37,710 bases of DNA from assembly GCF_002154605.1 (NCBI RefSeq), contig NZ_MUNE01000600.1, positions 1 through 37,710 on the forward strand, in the 5' to 3' direction. The notes below the pieces were generated by a model. That model saw only the letters and a list, made by a program, of their open reading frames with translations, did no database searches and was not told the origin of the DNA. The DNA is from Streptomyces milbemycinicus. GTDB taxonomy: Bacteria > Actinomycetota > Actinomycetes > Streptomycetales > Streptomycetaceae. This document shows positions 7,811 through 16,099 of the stretch, piece after piece; position 1 is the stretch's first letter, and each line of letters opens with the position of its first letter. Position numbers and translations under genes: made by a program.

Positions 7811-9988
7811 GTGACCCACATTTCGCAAGAGCCGTCGACCACGCCCGCGAGCGCACCGCCACCACTCGTCGCCGGCCGTACGCTGCCCCGCTGGGCCGCC
7901 CCGGCCGCACTCGGAGCGATCCTGCTGCTGGCCGCCGTGCTCTACGGCTGGGCCCTCGGCTCCCTCGGCTGGGGCAACAGCTACTACTCGGCCGCGGTGA
8001 AGTCGATGGGGCGCAACTGGACCAACTTCCTCTTCGGCGCGTTCGACCCGGCCGGGGTGGTCACGGTCGACAAACCACCGGCGGCGCTGTGGCCGCAGGT
8101 GATCAGCACCAAGATCTTCGGCCTGCACGGCTGGGCGATGCTCCTGCCCCAGCTGCTGGAAGGTGTCGCGGCGGTGTTCGTCCTGCACCGGACGGTACGC
8201 CGCTGGGCGGGCGAAGGCGCCGGGCTGCTCGCCGCGCTGGTCATGACGCTCACGCCGATCACCGTGGCCATCAACCGCGACAACAACCCGGACACGCTGC
8301 TGGTACTGACCCTGGTCGCGGCGGCGTACGCGCTGACCCGGGCGCTGCAGGCCCCGGCCGCCGGTCGGACGGCCCTGTGGTGGCTGTGCGGCAGTGGCTT
8401 CCTGATCGGCGTCGGGTTTCTGACGAAGATGCTGGCCGCCTGGATGGTGCTGCCGGCCCTCACGGCGGCCTGGCTGATCGGCGCGGCCGGGACCTGGCTC
8501 GTCCGCGTGCGCCGGCTGCTGATCGCGGGAGCGGTGGTGGCGGTGTCCTCGCTGTGGTGGGTGGCCATGGTGGCGCTGTGGCCCGGCGACCGCCCGTACA
8601 TCGGCGGCAGCGAGGACGGCTCGGCCTGGGACCTGGTGATCGGATACAACGGGCTCGGCCGGATCTTCGGCGAGAGCGGTGCCGAAGGCCCGGGCGGCGG
8701 GGTCTCCTTCGGTGGCGCCGCCGGTCTCGGCCGGCTCTTCAACGACCAGGTCGGCGGCCAGATCAGCTGGTTGCTGCCGCTCTGCGGGGTGGCCTTGGGC
8801 GTGGCGGTTGCCGTGGCGGTGCTGCGCCGCCGCGGCGGCACGGCCACGGGCGAGCCACTGGCCACCTCCGGGTGGGTCCTGTGGGGGACCTGGCTGGTGG
8901 TGTGCGGGCTCGTGTTCTCCACCCAGGAGGGCACTTTCCATCCGTACTACACGACGCAGCTGGCCCCCGCCGTCGCCGCGCTCACCGCGGGCCTTGTGAC
9001 CGCGCTGGTCCGCGCCCATCGGGCCGGTGCGCGCTGGGCCCTGCCGACGGGGACCGGGGCGGTCCTGGTCTCGATGCTCTGGGCGGTCGTCCTGATCGAG
9101 CGGCAGTCGTCGTGGCACGGCTGGCTGGCGTGGCTGGTGGTGGTCGTCGGCCTCGTCGCGATCGCGCTCCTGCTGCTCTCGGGGCTGCGCCGCCGACTGC
9201 TGCCGACCGCGCTGGGCGGCGCCGTTCTGGCGGTGCTGCTGGCGCCCGGTGCCTGGGCGGTCAGTGTGCCCGGGTCCACCTCCGCCATGGGCGGCGCCAA
9301 TCCCATGGCCGGACCGGCTGGGGGCATCCCGTTCGGCTCGGGTTCCTTCCCCGGTGGAGGCTCCGTCCCCGGGGGCTTCGAACTGCCCGGGGGGTTCGGC
9401 GGCGGCACGGGTGGCAGGCCGGAGGGCATGCCGTCAGGGATGCCTTCCGGGATGCCTTCCGGGATGCCCGGCTTCGGCGGTGGCAGTGGCGACAACGGCA
9501 GCCCGGGTGGCATGGGTGGCATGGGCCGGCTTTTGGGAGGCACCGACCTCACCGCCGATCAGCGCAGGATCCTCGACTACGCAGTCGAGCACTCCGGCTC
9601 CGCCCGGATCAGCCTCGCCGTCGAAGGGGGCGCCACTGCCGCGTCCACGTACATCCTGAACAGCGACGCCACGGTCATCGGCATGGGCGGCTTCATCGGC
9701 ACCGACAACGCGCCCTCCGTCAACCAGCTGAAGACATGGACCAGCCAGGGCAAGCTGCGCTACGTCCTGGGCTCCGACTCACGCTCGGGTGGCATCCGCT
9801 TCGGCCCGATGGCGGGCGGCGGCGACAGCCCCGCCACCGAGCGCTCCAAGTGGATCAAAGACAACTGCACCAAGGTCCCGGCCTCCGCATACGGTGGTCG
9901 CGCCAGCGGCTCGGCCGGCAAGGATTCCGGACCGACCGGCATGATGGGAATCGGCACCACCCTGTACGACTGCGCCGCCCAGAAGTAG
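7811..9988 (+). CDS. GT39/ArnT-like membrane glycosyltransferase
   Basis: A 725-residue integral membrane GT-C enzyme. The first transmembrane helix (about 30-50) is followed by an extracytoplasmic loop with NSYYSAAVKSM and FDPAGVVTVDKPPAALW, the acidic and DKP motifs of the ArnT/PMT superfamily. About ten more hydrophobic segments follow to about residue 490. A Gly/Pro/Met-rich linker (about 490-580) with tandem GMPS repeats leads to a C-terminal extracytoplasmic domain (about 580-725) with TYILNSDATVIGMGGFIGTDN. GTG 7811 was chosen, with AGGAAAG upstream. It probably takes the polyprenyl-phosphate sugar made by the preceding gene product and transfers it outside the membrane; the acceptor is unknown. 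The two-component genes follow within 45 bp. Confidence 0.9.
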   Translation: MTHISQEPSTTPASAPPPLVAGRTLPRWAAPAALGAILLLAAVLYGWALGSLGWGNSYYSAAVKSMGRNWTNFLFGAFDPAGVVTVDKPPAALWPQVISTKIFGLHGWAMLLPQLLEGVAAVFVLHRTVRRWAGEGAGLLAALVMTLTPITVAINRDNNPDTLLVLTLVAAAYALTRALQAPAAGRTALWWLCGSGFLIGVGFLTKMLAAWMVLPALTAAWLIGAAGTWLVRVRRLLIAGAVVAVSSLWWVAMVALWPGDRPYIGGSEDGSAWDLVIGYNGLGRIFGESGAEGPGGGVSFGGAAGLGRLFNDQVGGQISWLLPLCGVALGVAVAVAVLRRRGGTATGEPLATSGWVLWGTWLVVCGLVFSTQEGTFHPYYTTQLAPAVAALTAGLVTALVRAHRAGARWALPTGTGAVLVSMLWAVVLIERQSSWHGWLAWLVVVVGLVAIALLLLSGLRRRLLPTALGGAVLAVLLAPGAWAVSVPGSTSAMGGANPMAGPAGGIPFGSGSFPGGGSVPGGFELPGGFGGGTGGRPEGMPSGMPSGMPSGMPGFGGGSGDNGSPGGMGGMGRLLGGTDLTADQRRILDYAVEHSGSARISLAVEGGATAASTYILNSDATVIGMGGFIGTDNAPSVNQLKTWTSQGKLRYVLGSDSRSGGIRFGPMAGGGDSPATERSKWIKDNCTKVPASAYGGRASGSAGKDSGPTGMMGIGTTLYDCAAQK
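9428..9463 (+). repeat. Three tandem 12-bp repeats coding GMPS units
   Basis: Units at 9428, 9440 and 9452 read ATGCCGTCAGGG then twice ATGCCTTCCGGG, giving MPSG repeats in the flexible linker of the GT39 protein. In-frame 12-bp repeats could change copy number by slippage without breaking the reading frame. Confidence 0.8.
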
Positions 9989-10030
9989 CCGCCGAGAAGT
10001 AAGCGACGGCAGAACGGACCGCCGAACGAC

Positions 10031-10780
10031 ATGGCCGAGCAGCCCGCCACCCAGCTCACCCACCGCATCCTCGTCGTCGAGGACGACCCCGGCATCCGCT
10101 TGCTGCTGGAGTCGGCCCTGGGCCTGTCCGGATACCAGGTGAGCAGCGCCGCCACGGGGCACGACGCCCTGCTGGGGGTCGAGCGCTTCCGCCCCGACCT
10201 CCTGTTGCTCGATGTGATGCTGCCCGACCTCGACGGCTTCGAGGTCACCCGAAGCCTGCGCGCGGTCGGCGTACGCACACCGGTCCTGTTCCTGACGGCC
10301 CGCACCGAGGTCGGCGACCGCATCGCCGGCCTCGGTGCGGGCGGCGACGACTACGTCGGCAAGCCGTTCAGCATCGAAGAGGTGCTGCTGCGCATCCGCG
10401 CCATCCTGCGCCGTACGGGGCACGATGTCCCGTACGAGATGGGCGAGGACGAGGCCGAGGTGCTGCGCTACGCGGACCTCGAACTGGACGAGCGGGCACA
10501 CGAGGTCCATCGGGCGGGGCAGTACATCCCGCTGTCCCCGACCGAGTTCAAGCTGCTGGCCTTTCTGATGGAGAACCCCAACCGGGTGTTGAGCAAGAGC
10601 CAGATCCTCGACCGCGTCTGGGGCTATGACTTCTCCGGCGACGGCCGCATCGTCGAAACGTATGTGAGATACCTGCGGCGCAAGATCGACCACCTCGATC
10701 CGCCGCTGATCCACACCCAGCGTGGCGTGGGGTACTGCCTGCGCCTGCCGCGCGACCACACCCCGCGGACCGAGGGATGA
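10031..10780 (+). CDS. OmpR-family response regulator
   Basis: A 249-residue regulator. The receiver has ILVVEDDPGIR at the N-terminus, phospho-acceptor Asp61 in LLLLDVMLPDLDG, and the conserved Lys in VGKPFSIEEVLLR. A winged-helix effector follows, with PLSPTEFKLLAFLMENPN, SKSQILDRVWGYDF and ETYVRYLRRKID. The ATG at 10031 has only a weak upstream ribosome site, so it may be coupled to the GT39 gene 42 bp before it. It overlaps the kinase gene by ATGA. It probably regulates its own operon; the 22-bp repeats at 6379-6444 suit an OmpR-type dimer array (inference). Confidence 0.94.
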   Translation: MAEQPATQLTHRILVVEDDPGIRLLLESALGLSGYQVSSAATGHDALLGVERFRPDLLLLDVMLPDLDGFEVTRSLRAVGVRTPVLFLTARTEVGDRIAGLGAGGDDYVGKPFSIEEVLLRIRAILRRTGHDVPYEMGEDEAEVLRYADLELDERAHEVHRAGQYIPLSPTEFKLLAFLMENPNRVLSKSQILDRVWGYDFSGDGRIVETYVRYLRRKIDHLDPPLIHTQRGVGYCLRLPRDHTPRTEG

Positions 10781-12327
10781 TCCGCCGGACCCGGCTGCGC
10801 GCGGGGCGGCCCGGATCGTTGCGCAGCCGCCTGGTGTGGGGTGCGGCGCTGCTGGCCGCCGTGGCGGTTCTCGCCGCTCAGACCATCGGATTCCTGGTGC
10901 TGCGCTCATGGCTGCTCAACCGCGTCGATCAGCAGCTCGACGACTTCGTCCTGCCGCAGCAGGCCTTCGCCCGTGACGCCTATCCCGATCAGGTGCCCCC
11001 GCCGCGGAACCCCGGCTCGGTGAACCTGCCCTCCGACTTCCGCCTCACCTTCTTCGACGCGGCGGGCCACAAGCGGGGCATCCTCGGCGGTGGCAAGGCC
11101 CCGGGGCCGGATCTGCCGGATTCCGTCGGCCGGTTGCAGCCGGCCGACGGCCGCCCGGCCACCGTTCCGGCCGTCTCCGGTGACGGCCACTGGCGGATCG
11201 AGAAGAAGGCCGCACCCGATCACACCTCATATGTCGTCGCGCTGCCCCTGGACACGTTCGACGGTGCGACCTCCAAGCTGCTGTGGCTCAATGCCATCGT
11301 GCTGGCCGCCACCCTCACCGGTCTGATCGCGCTCAGCCGATGGGTCGTCCGGATCGGGCTGCTGCCGCTGACCCGTATGGAGCGCTCCGCGCAGGACATC
11401 ACGGTCAGCGATCTGAGCCTGCGGCTGCCGGACACCGACCCCCGCACCGAGACGGGCCGCCTCGGCACCGTGCTGAACACGATGCTGGACCGGCTGGAAC
11501 AAGCCCTCCGGGAACGCGAATCCTCCGAGGCCCGGCTGCGCCGGTTCGTCGCCGACGCAGGACACGAACTGCGGACCCCGCTGACGTCCATCCAGGGCTT
11601 CGCCGAACTGGCCCTGCGCCATGAGGGCCGGTCGAGCGCCGAACGGCGCGAGGCCGACCGGCTGATCGTCCAGAACGCCGAGCGGATCAGCCTGCTGGTC
11701 GACGATCTCCTGCTGCTGGCCAAGCTGGACAAGGAGCCCGACTACCGCAGCGAGCGGGTCGATCTGCTGTCGGTCGCCGCCGACTCCGTGAGCGCGGCAG
11801 CGCACCAGAGCCACGGACACCCGATCAGGCTGGGCGCCCTCGGCGCCGGGACGGTCGCCGGCAAGGATGAGGACGAGGAGGAGTTGGAGCTGGCCGAGAC
11901 GACCGGCGATCCCCACCGGCTGCGGCAGGTCGTGGGCAACCTGCTGTCCAACGCGCTGACCCACACTCCGCCCGGGACGAGGGTGGACGTACGCGTCGGC
12001 ACCGGCCGGGCCGGCCCCACGTCCGGCGGCACGGACCGCCCCGGCCGGACGAGCCCGTCGCCACCGCTGCGGGCAGGGGCGCGGATCTGCGTGCTGGAGG
12101 TGGCGGACCAAGGCCCCGGACTGTCCCCGGAAGCCGCCGAGCGGGTCTTCGAACGCTTCTACCGGGTCGACCCGTCCCGCTCCCACGACCACGGCGGGTC
12201 CGGCCTCGGCCTGGCCATCGCGAGCGCGATCGCCCAAGGTCACGGCGGCCGGCTGGAGCTCGAGACGGCCATGGGCCGCGGCAGCGTCTTCCGGCTCGTG
12301 CTGCCCGCGGATTCCGGTACGCCCTGA
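10777..12327 (+). CDS. Sensor histidine kinase (HAMP-HisKA-HATPase)
   Basis: A 516-residue classical kinase. The first membrane segment (about 18-45) and the second (about 170-195, LLWLNAIVLAATLTGLIAL) bracket an extracytoplasmic sensor domain of about 130 residues. A HAMP domain follows (WVVRIGLLPLTRMERSAQDI), then the H-box FVADAGHELRTPLTSIQGF with His263, N box VGNLLSNALTHTPPG, and G boxes DQGPGLSPE and GSGLGLAIASAI. A Gly/Pro/Arg insert of about 25 residues sits in the ATPase domain after the N box. The ATG overlaps the TGA of the response regulator gene. It is the last gene of the glycosylation operon. Confidence 0.94.
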   Translation: MIRRTRLRAGRPGSLRSRLVWGAALLAAVAVLAAQTIGFLVLRSWLLNRVDQQLDDFVLPQQAFARDAYPDQVPPPRNPGSVNLPSDFRLTFFDAAGHKRGILGGGKAPGPDLPDSVGRLQPADGRPATVPAVSGDGHWRIEKKAAPDHTSYVVALPLDTFDGATSKLLWLNAIVLAATLTGLIALSRWVVRIGLLPLTRMERSAQDITVSDLSLRLPDTDPRTETGRLGTVLNTMLDRLEQALRERESSEARLRRFVADAGHELRTPLTSIQGFAELALRHEGRSSAERREADRLIVQNAERISLLVDDLLLLAKLDKEPDYRSERVDLLSVAADSVSAAAHQSHGHPIRLGALGAGTVAGKDEDEEELELAETTGDPHRLRQVVGNLLSNALTHTPPGTRVDVRVGTGRAGPTSGGTDRPGRTSPSPPLRAGARICVLEVADQGPGLSPEAAERVFERFYRVDPSRSHDHGGSGLGLAIASAIAQGHGGRLELETAMGRGSVFRLVLPADSGTP

Positions 12328-12409
12328 GGCGCGCGCCAACCGCCTTGCCTCAAGCCCGTGGTCGGGCCCCTCGTCGGGCGAACAGCCGCCCGAGGCGACC
12401 GGTACTCCC

Positions 12410-12415
12410 TATGCT
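12410..12415 (+). promoter_or_regulatory. -10 element for a probable leaderless transcript
   Basis: TATGCT fits the TANNNT pattern of actinobacterial -10 boxes. Six bases separate it from the ATG at 12422, so the start codon would be at or near +1. No Shine-Dalgarno precedes that ATG, which agrees with leaderless translation. Confidence 0.45.
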
Positions 12416-12421
12416 CGCTGC

Positions 12422-13417
12422 ATGATCGACCTGCCGCTCTCCGCGCTGGAAGTCGCCATGGTCCAGGCCGGTGCGCGGGCCGTGGACACGCTGCGCGACA
12501 CCACTGCCTTCGCCCAGCGTCTCGACGCCCTCGGCTACCGTCGGCTCTGGTACGCCGAGCACCACCACTCCCCCGCCATCGGCGCGTTCCCGCCCGTGGT
12601 CCTGACCGCCCACGCGGCCGCGTCGACATCGGCCATCCGCCTGGGCTCGGGAGGCGTCCTCGCGCCCAACCACGCCCCCATCATGCTGGCGGAGCAGTTC
12701 GGCACACTCGCCGCGCTGCACCCCGGCCGGATCGATCTGGGCGTCGGCCGCGGTCCCGGCACCTTCGACGAGTCCACCGCCCGGGCGCTGCGGCGCGGCG
12801 CCGGGCCGACGACGGACGACGAGTACCGGGACGATGTGGCGTCGACGCTGCGGTTCCTGGTCGACGAGGTCGCGCTCGGCCCGCTCCCGGAGCCGTGGCT
12901 GCTGTCCTCCAGTACCGCCGGTGCCGCGCTCGCCGCGGAACTCGGCCTGCCCATCGCCTTCGCCCACCACATCCGTCCCGACAACACCCTGGCCGCGCTC
13001 GACCGCTACCGCGCCCACTTCTCTCCCTCCCCGTGGTGTGACCGCCCCCGCGTGCTGGTGTGCGTGGAGACGGTGTGCGCCGAGACTCAGGAGGAGGCGA
13101 TACGGCTGGCCGGCCCGATGAACGTCGTCAAGGCCGGGCTCCTCAAGGGACACAGCGAGATCCCGTTCCCCACCCCCGCCGAGGCGTCCGCGCACCCGTT
13201 CACCGAGGAGGAGCGGCAGACGCTGGCGGCCTTCGGGGCCCAGCAGGCGCATGGCACACCCGAGACCGTCGTGCGGCGCCTGGCGGAACTGGCGGACGCG
13301 ACCGGTGCGGACGAACTGATGCTGGTGACACCGGTCTACGCGTTGGCGGCCCGGCTGCGGTCGTACGAACTCGTCAAGCAGCATGCCCAGGGGCCACGTC
13401 CGTCTGCTCCCCGCTGA
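12422..13417 (+). CDS. LLM-class flavin-dependent oxidoreductase (luciferase-like)
   Basis: A 331-residue single-subunit bacterial luciferase-like TIM barrel. Family stretches include GYRRLWYAEHHHSPAI, the flavin-site LGSGGVLAPNHAPIMLAEQF, LHPGRIDLGVGRGPGT and, near the C-terminus, GTPETVVRRLAEL. The order matches the MsnO8-type group that uses reduced FMN and oxygen, often with an external flavin reductase. The substrate is unknown. The gene appears monocistronic, with a leaderless-type promoter at 12410 and a strong hairpin after the stop. The opposed ABM monooxygenase lies just beyond. Confidence 0.92.
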   Translation: MIDLPLSALEVAMVQAGARAVDTLRDTTAFAQRLDALGYRRLWYAEHHHSPAIGAFPPVVLTAHAAASTSAIRLGSGGVLAPNHAPIMLAEQFGTLAALHPGRIDLGVGRGPGTFDESTARALRRGAGPTTDDEYRDDVASTLRFLVDEVALGPLPEPWLLSSSTAGAALAAELGLPIAFAHHIRPDNTLAALDRYRAHFSPSPWCDRPRVLVCVETVCAETQEEAIRLAGPMNVVKAGLLKGHSEIPFPTPAEASAHPFTEEERQTLAAFGAQQAHGTPETVVRRLAELADATGADELMLVTPVYALAARLRSYELVKQHAQGPRPSAPR

Positions 13418-13424
13418 CGGTGGT

Positions 13425-13449
13425 GGCCGGGACCGGTTCGGTCCCGGCC
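13425..13449. terminator. Hairpin terminator between convergent genes
   Basis: Perfect 10-bp arms GGCCGGGACC and GGTCCCGGCC with a 5-base loop. It begins eight bases after the LLM stop and ends five bases before the stop of the opposed ABM gene, so it can serve both directions. There is no U tract, as is common in streptomycetes. Confidence 0.7.
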
Positions 13450-13454
13450 GCCGG

Positions 13455-13751
13455 TCATGGGGCAAGGACGGAGCGTACGTGCTCGACCTGCGGCGCAGCG
13501 GCGAAGTACGGGCCGGCGAGGGCCCGCCACCGGGTGAAGGCGTCGGACTGGCGGAAGGTCACGGTGTGGTGTTCGACGGTTTCCCACCGCACCATGAGCC
13601 GGTAGCGGGACGGTTCCTCGACGCTGCGGGTGAGGTCGATTCCCTCGCAGCCGTCCGCGGCGAGGAAGAGCGGGACGGCCTCGGCCACGGCCTTCTCGAA
13701 CTCCTCCTCGCTGCCGGGGCGGACCTCGATCTGGGCGATCTCCGTGATCAT
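13455..13751 (-). CDS. Antibiotic biosynthesis monooxygenase (ABM) domain protein
   Basis: A 98-residue protein that is a single ferredoxin-like ABM/YgiN domain. Recognisable features are ITEIAQIEVRPGSEEEFEKAV at the start, EEPSRYRLMVRWETVEHHTVTF (the family's W-E and H-x-x-F positions), and RWRALAGPYFAAAPQVEHV at the end. Such dimers oxidise quinols or polyketides, or degrade haem, without added cofactor; many are general stress proteins. GGAG lies six bases before the ATG at 13751. It stands alone and converges on the LLM oxidoreductase. Confidence 0.88.
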   Translation of the reverse strand: MITEIAQIEVRPGSEEEFEKAVAEAVPLFLAADGCEGIDLTRSVEEPSRYRLMVRWETVEHHTVTFRQSDAFTRWRALAGPYFAAAPQVEHVRSVLAP

Positions 13752-13828
13752 GCTCTTCTCCGTCTTCAGTCGGTGATCCCGGTCGCCACGAGGGTACGGG
13801 GTGCGTCCACGCAGGCGTAGATCCGCAC

Positions 13829-14005
13829 CTACCCGATCGACGTGGTTGCCGGAAGCAGCACCACCCCGTCCTCGTCGGCGTCCCGGACCGCGCCGAGGAT
13901 CACGACGCCGGCCCAGCCGTTGTCCCGGGCGCGCTCGGCCATGAGGTCGCCGAGCAGGGCGGTGTGCAGGGAGGCGCGGCCGTCGGAGACAGAGCCTACA
14001 GGCAT
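13829..14005 (-). pseudogene. Remnant of an RraA / HMG aldolase family gene
   Basis: A 58-codon frame whose middle, [19 protein letters not shown] followed by [11 protein letters not shown], matches the core of RraA-like 4-hydroxy-4-methyl-2-oxoglutarate aldolases, including the Arg-Asp of the VRD motif. Intact members are about 200 residues or more. Here the N-terminal half is missing. After VRD the sequence jumps straight to [10 protein letters not shown], which in intact proteins lies some 50 residues later. So there is an N-terminal truncation and an internal deletion. It diverges from the broken lactonase gene across a short control region, and both look like parts of a lost sugar-acid or keto-acid pathway. 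Confidence 0.6.
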
Positions 14006-14006
14006 T

Positions 14007-14034
14007 ATTGTATCAAACCTCGCACAGATACAAT
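14007..14034. promoter_or_regulatory. Inverted repeat ATTGTATC-n12-GATACAAT, candidate GntR operator
   Basis: Perfect 8-bp arms at 14007-14014 and 14027-14034 surround a 12-bp AT-richer spacer, in a short region of much lower GC than its surroundings. The TTGTAT and ATACAA elements resemble operators of FCD-type GntR regulators, and such a gene lies 1.1 kb downstream. TACAAT could also serve as a -10. It sits between the divergent RraA remnant and lactonase remnant. Confidence 0.55.
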
Positions 14035-14071
14035 TCTCTCACCGGATCAGCCACAAGGAACGGGAGCCGAT

Positions 14072-15072
14072 GTGACCCTGACCGCCAACAGTTCCACCCT
14101 CGCCTACGTGGGCTCCCCGACCACACCCGGCGCTTCCTGTACGCGGTGCACGGCGACCTCACCTACGTCAGCGCCTACCGCATCGATCCGGCCTCCGGGC
14201 TGCTCACCGCCCTCGGGCAGCAGGAGACCGGTGGCCGCAATCCGGCGCATCTCGCGGTGGACCCGTCCAACCGTTTCCTGGTGGTGGCCAACCACTCCTC
14301 CGGGACGGTGGCGACCCTGCGCCTGCTGGACGACGGCCGGCTCGGCCCGCTCGCCGATCTGCTCTCCCTGCCGGGCGAGCCGGGCCCGCACCGCACCGAA
14401 CAGCCCGGCGCCAAGCCGCACCACGTGCCCTTTTCGCCCGACGGCCGCTTCGTCGTCGTACCGGACAACGGGCTGGACCGGATCTTCACACTCTCGCTGG
14501 ACACGGAGTCCGGGAAGCTGTCGTACGGCCCCGTCCCGTCCATCGCGACCCGGGAGTTCGCCGGCCCCCGACACCTCGCCTTCCACCCCCATCTGCCGTA
14601 CACGTACACCATCGACGAACTGCGCTCGACGGTGACCTGCTACCACTGGGACGCCGGGCGCGGTGCTCTCCGAGCGCTCCAGGTCCTCGCCGGCACGGAG
14701 CCGACGGCGACCGGTGACAGCCGGGGCGCGGAGATCGCGGTCAGCCCGGACGGGCGGTTCGTGTACGCCTCCAACCGCGGTGGCGCGGGGGACACCAGCC
14801 CGGGCGGGCCCGAGCCCGACACCATCGGGGTGTTCAAGGTGTCCGCGAAAACGGGGCTGCTGCGGCCCGTGGGCTGGACCTCCACCGGGGGCATCCGGCC
14901 GCGGTTCTTCTGTCTGAGCCCGGACGGCCGGAAGCTGTACGCCGCCAATGAGCGCAGCCACACCATCGTCACCTACGACGTCGACGCCGTGAGCGGCGGA
15001 CTCCGGCCCACCGGCCATGTGGTGCACACCGGCTCGCCGGCGTGTGTCCTCTTCCTCCGGCGGGATTCGTAG
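14072..15072 (+). pseudogene. Lactonase-family (6-phosphogluconolactonase-like) beta-propeller gene, frameshifted near the N-terminus
   Basis: A GTG at 14072 behind GGGAG gives MTLTANSSTLAYVGS, a typical opening of Pgl-type lactonases. At about 14115 the homology continues in another frame as RRFLYAVHGDLTYVSAY. Compared with intact proteins of about 380-400 residues, some 40-50 codons of blade one are lost with a net frame change. The remaining 320 codons read cleanly, with propeller repeats such as NPAHLAVDPSNRFLVVAN, AEIAVSPDGRFVYASNRG and RFFCLSPDGRKLYAANE. These enzymes hydrolyse sugar lactones. A shorter protein could start at an internal codon but would lack a complete propeller. Clean codon use in the remainder implies recent loss or an assembly error. 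Confidence 0.7.
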
Positions 15073-15114
15073 GATGAGGCTTTGCCGACCCACCACATGA
15101 AGAGCGCAGGAGCG

Positions 15115-16017
15115 ATGTCGCGGCCCAATCTGACCACCTCCATGGCCACCCGACTGCTGGACCTGATGCGTCGCAGCGGCCTCGAAGAGGGCGCCCATGT
15201 CACCGAGCAGTGGGTGGCGGACGAGTTGGAGGTCTCCCGTACGCCGGTGCGCAAGGCGATGCTCTTCCTGGCCGAGGTCGGCATCCTCGACCGGATTCCC
15301 AACCGCGGCTTCTTCCTCACGCGTGACGCGCGCGCCCTCACCCGGCCGGACCTGAGCGAGGGCGAGGACGTGGAGCAGTCCGCGTACTTCGAGATCGCGG
15401 ACGACTACGTCGGCGGCCGGTTCACCGGCTCCTTCACCGCGGCCGACATCGGCCGCCGCTACCGGCTCACCCCCCGCCAGGCCGACCGGGTGCTGTCCCG
15501 GATGGAGGGCGAGGATCTGGTGCGGCGCAAGGCGGGCGGCCGGGGCTGGGAGTTCCAGCACGTCATGGGCACCGTCGACGCACATGACCAGAGCTACCGG
15601 TTCCGCATGATCATCGAGCCGGCCGCGCTGCTCGAGCCGGGCTTCACCGTGGATGCCGACGCCTTCACACGCCATCGGCAGCAGCAGGAATCCCTTCTGC
15701 ACGGGGACATCCTGCTGCTGCCGCGCGCCGAACTGTTCCAGGTCAACGCCTCGTTCCACGAGATGCTGGTGGGCTGCTCCGGCAACCAGTTCCTGCTCGA
15801 TGCCGTACGACGTCAGAACCGGCTGCGACGGCTGATCGAGTACCGCCACCAGATCGACCGCTCCCGGCTCGCCAACCAGGCCCGGGAGCATCTGAGGCTC
15901 CTGGACCTGGTGGAGAGCGGGGACCTGAAGGCGGCGTCCGCCTTCCTCGGCGCACACCTGGACAAGGTGCGGTCGATCAAGACCGGGATCGGCGAGGAGA
16001 GCCGGCCGGAGAGCTAG
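15115..16017 (+). CDS. GntR-family regulator with two winged helices and an FCD domain
   Basis: About 300 residues. The first winged helix (about 8-70) is a standard GntR domain (EGAHVTEQWVADELEVSRTP, then VGILDRIPNRGFFL). A second helix-turn-helix-like segment follows (about 88-150: FTAADIGRRYRLTPRQADRV, then MEGEDLVRRKAGGRGWEF). The C-terminal FCD ligand domain (about 155-290) has RFRMIIEPAALLEPGF, FHEMLVGCSGNQFLLDAV and LRRLIEYRHQ with metal-site histidines. ATG 15115 has AGGAG very close upstream; ATG 15097 or TTG 15082 are alternatives, and TAGGAT at 15070 would place +1 near 15082. It looks intact although its apparent target genes are broken. Confidence 0.85.
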   Translation: MSRPNLTTSMATRLLDLMRRSGLEEGAHVTEQWVADELEVSRTPVRKAMLFLAEVGILDRIPNRGFFLTRDARALTRPDLSEGEDVEQSAYFEIADDYVGGRFTGSFTAADIGRRYRLTPRQADRVLSRMEGEDLVRRKAGGRGWEFQHVMGTVDAHDQSYRFRMIIEPAALLEPGFTVDADAFTRHRQQQESLLHGDILLLPRAELFQVNASFHEMLVGCSGNQFLLDAVRRQNRLRRLIEYRHQIDRSRLANQAREHLRLLDLVESGDLKAASAFLGAHLDKVRSIKTGIGEESRPES

Positions 16018-16099
16018 GACGTGACCGGCGAGGTGCGCTGAGCCTGGTCCGAGGTCGCGCTGGAGTCGGCCGGGGGCTTTCCGCTTCCCCCGCTTCCCC

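Noticed and set aside
14104..15957. 617-codon minus-strand frame
   Set aside because: It is antisense to the lactonase remnant and the GntR gene. Long open antisense frames are normal at this GC content, and the composition is Gly/Arg/His-rich without domains.
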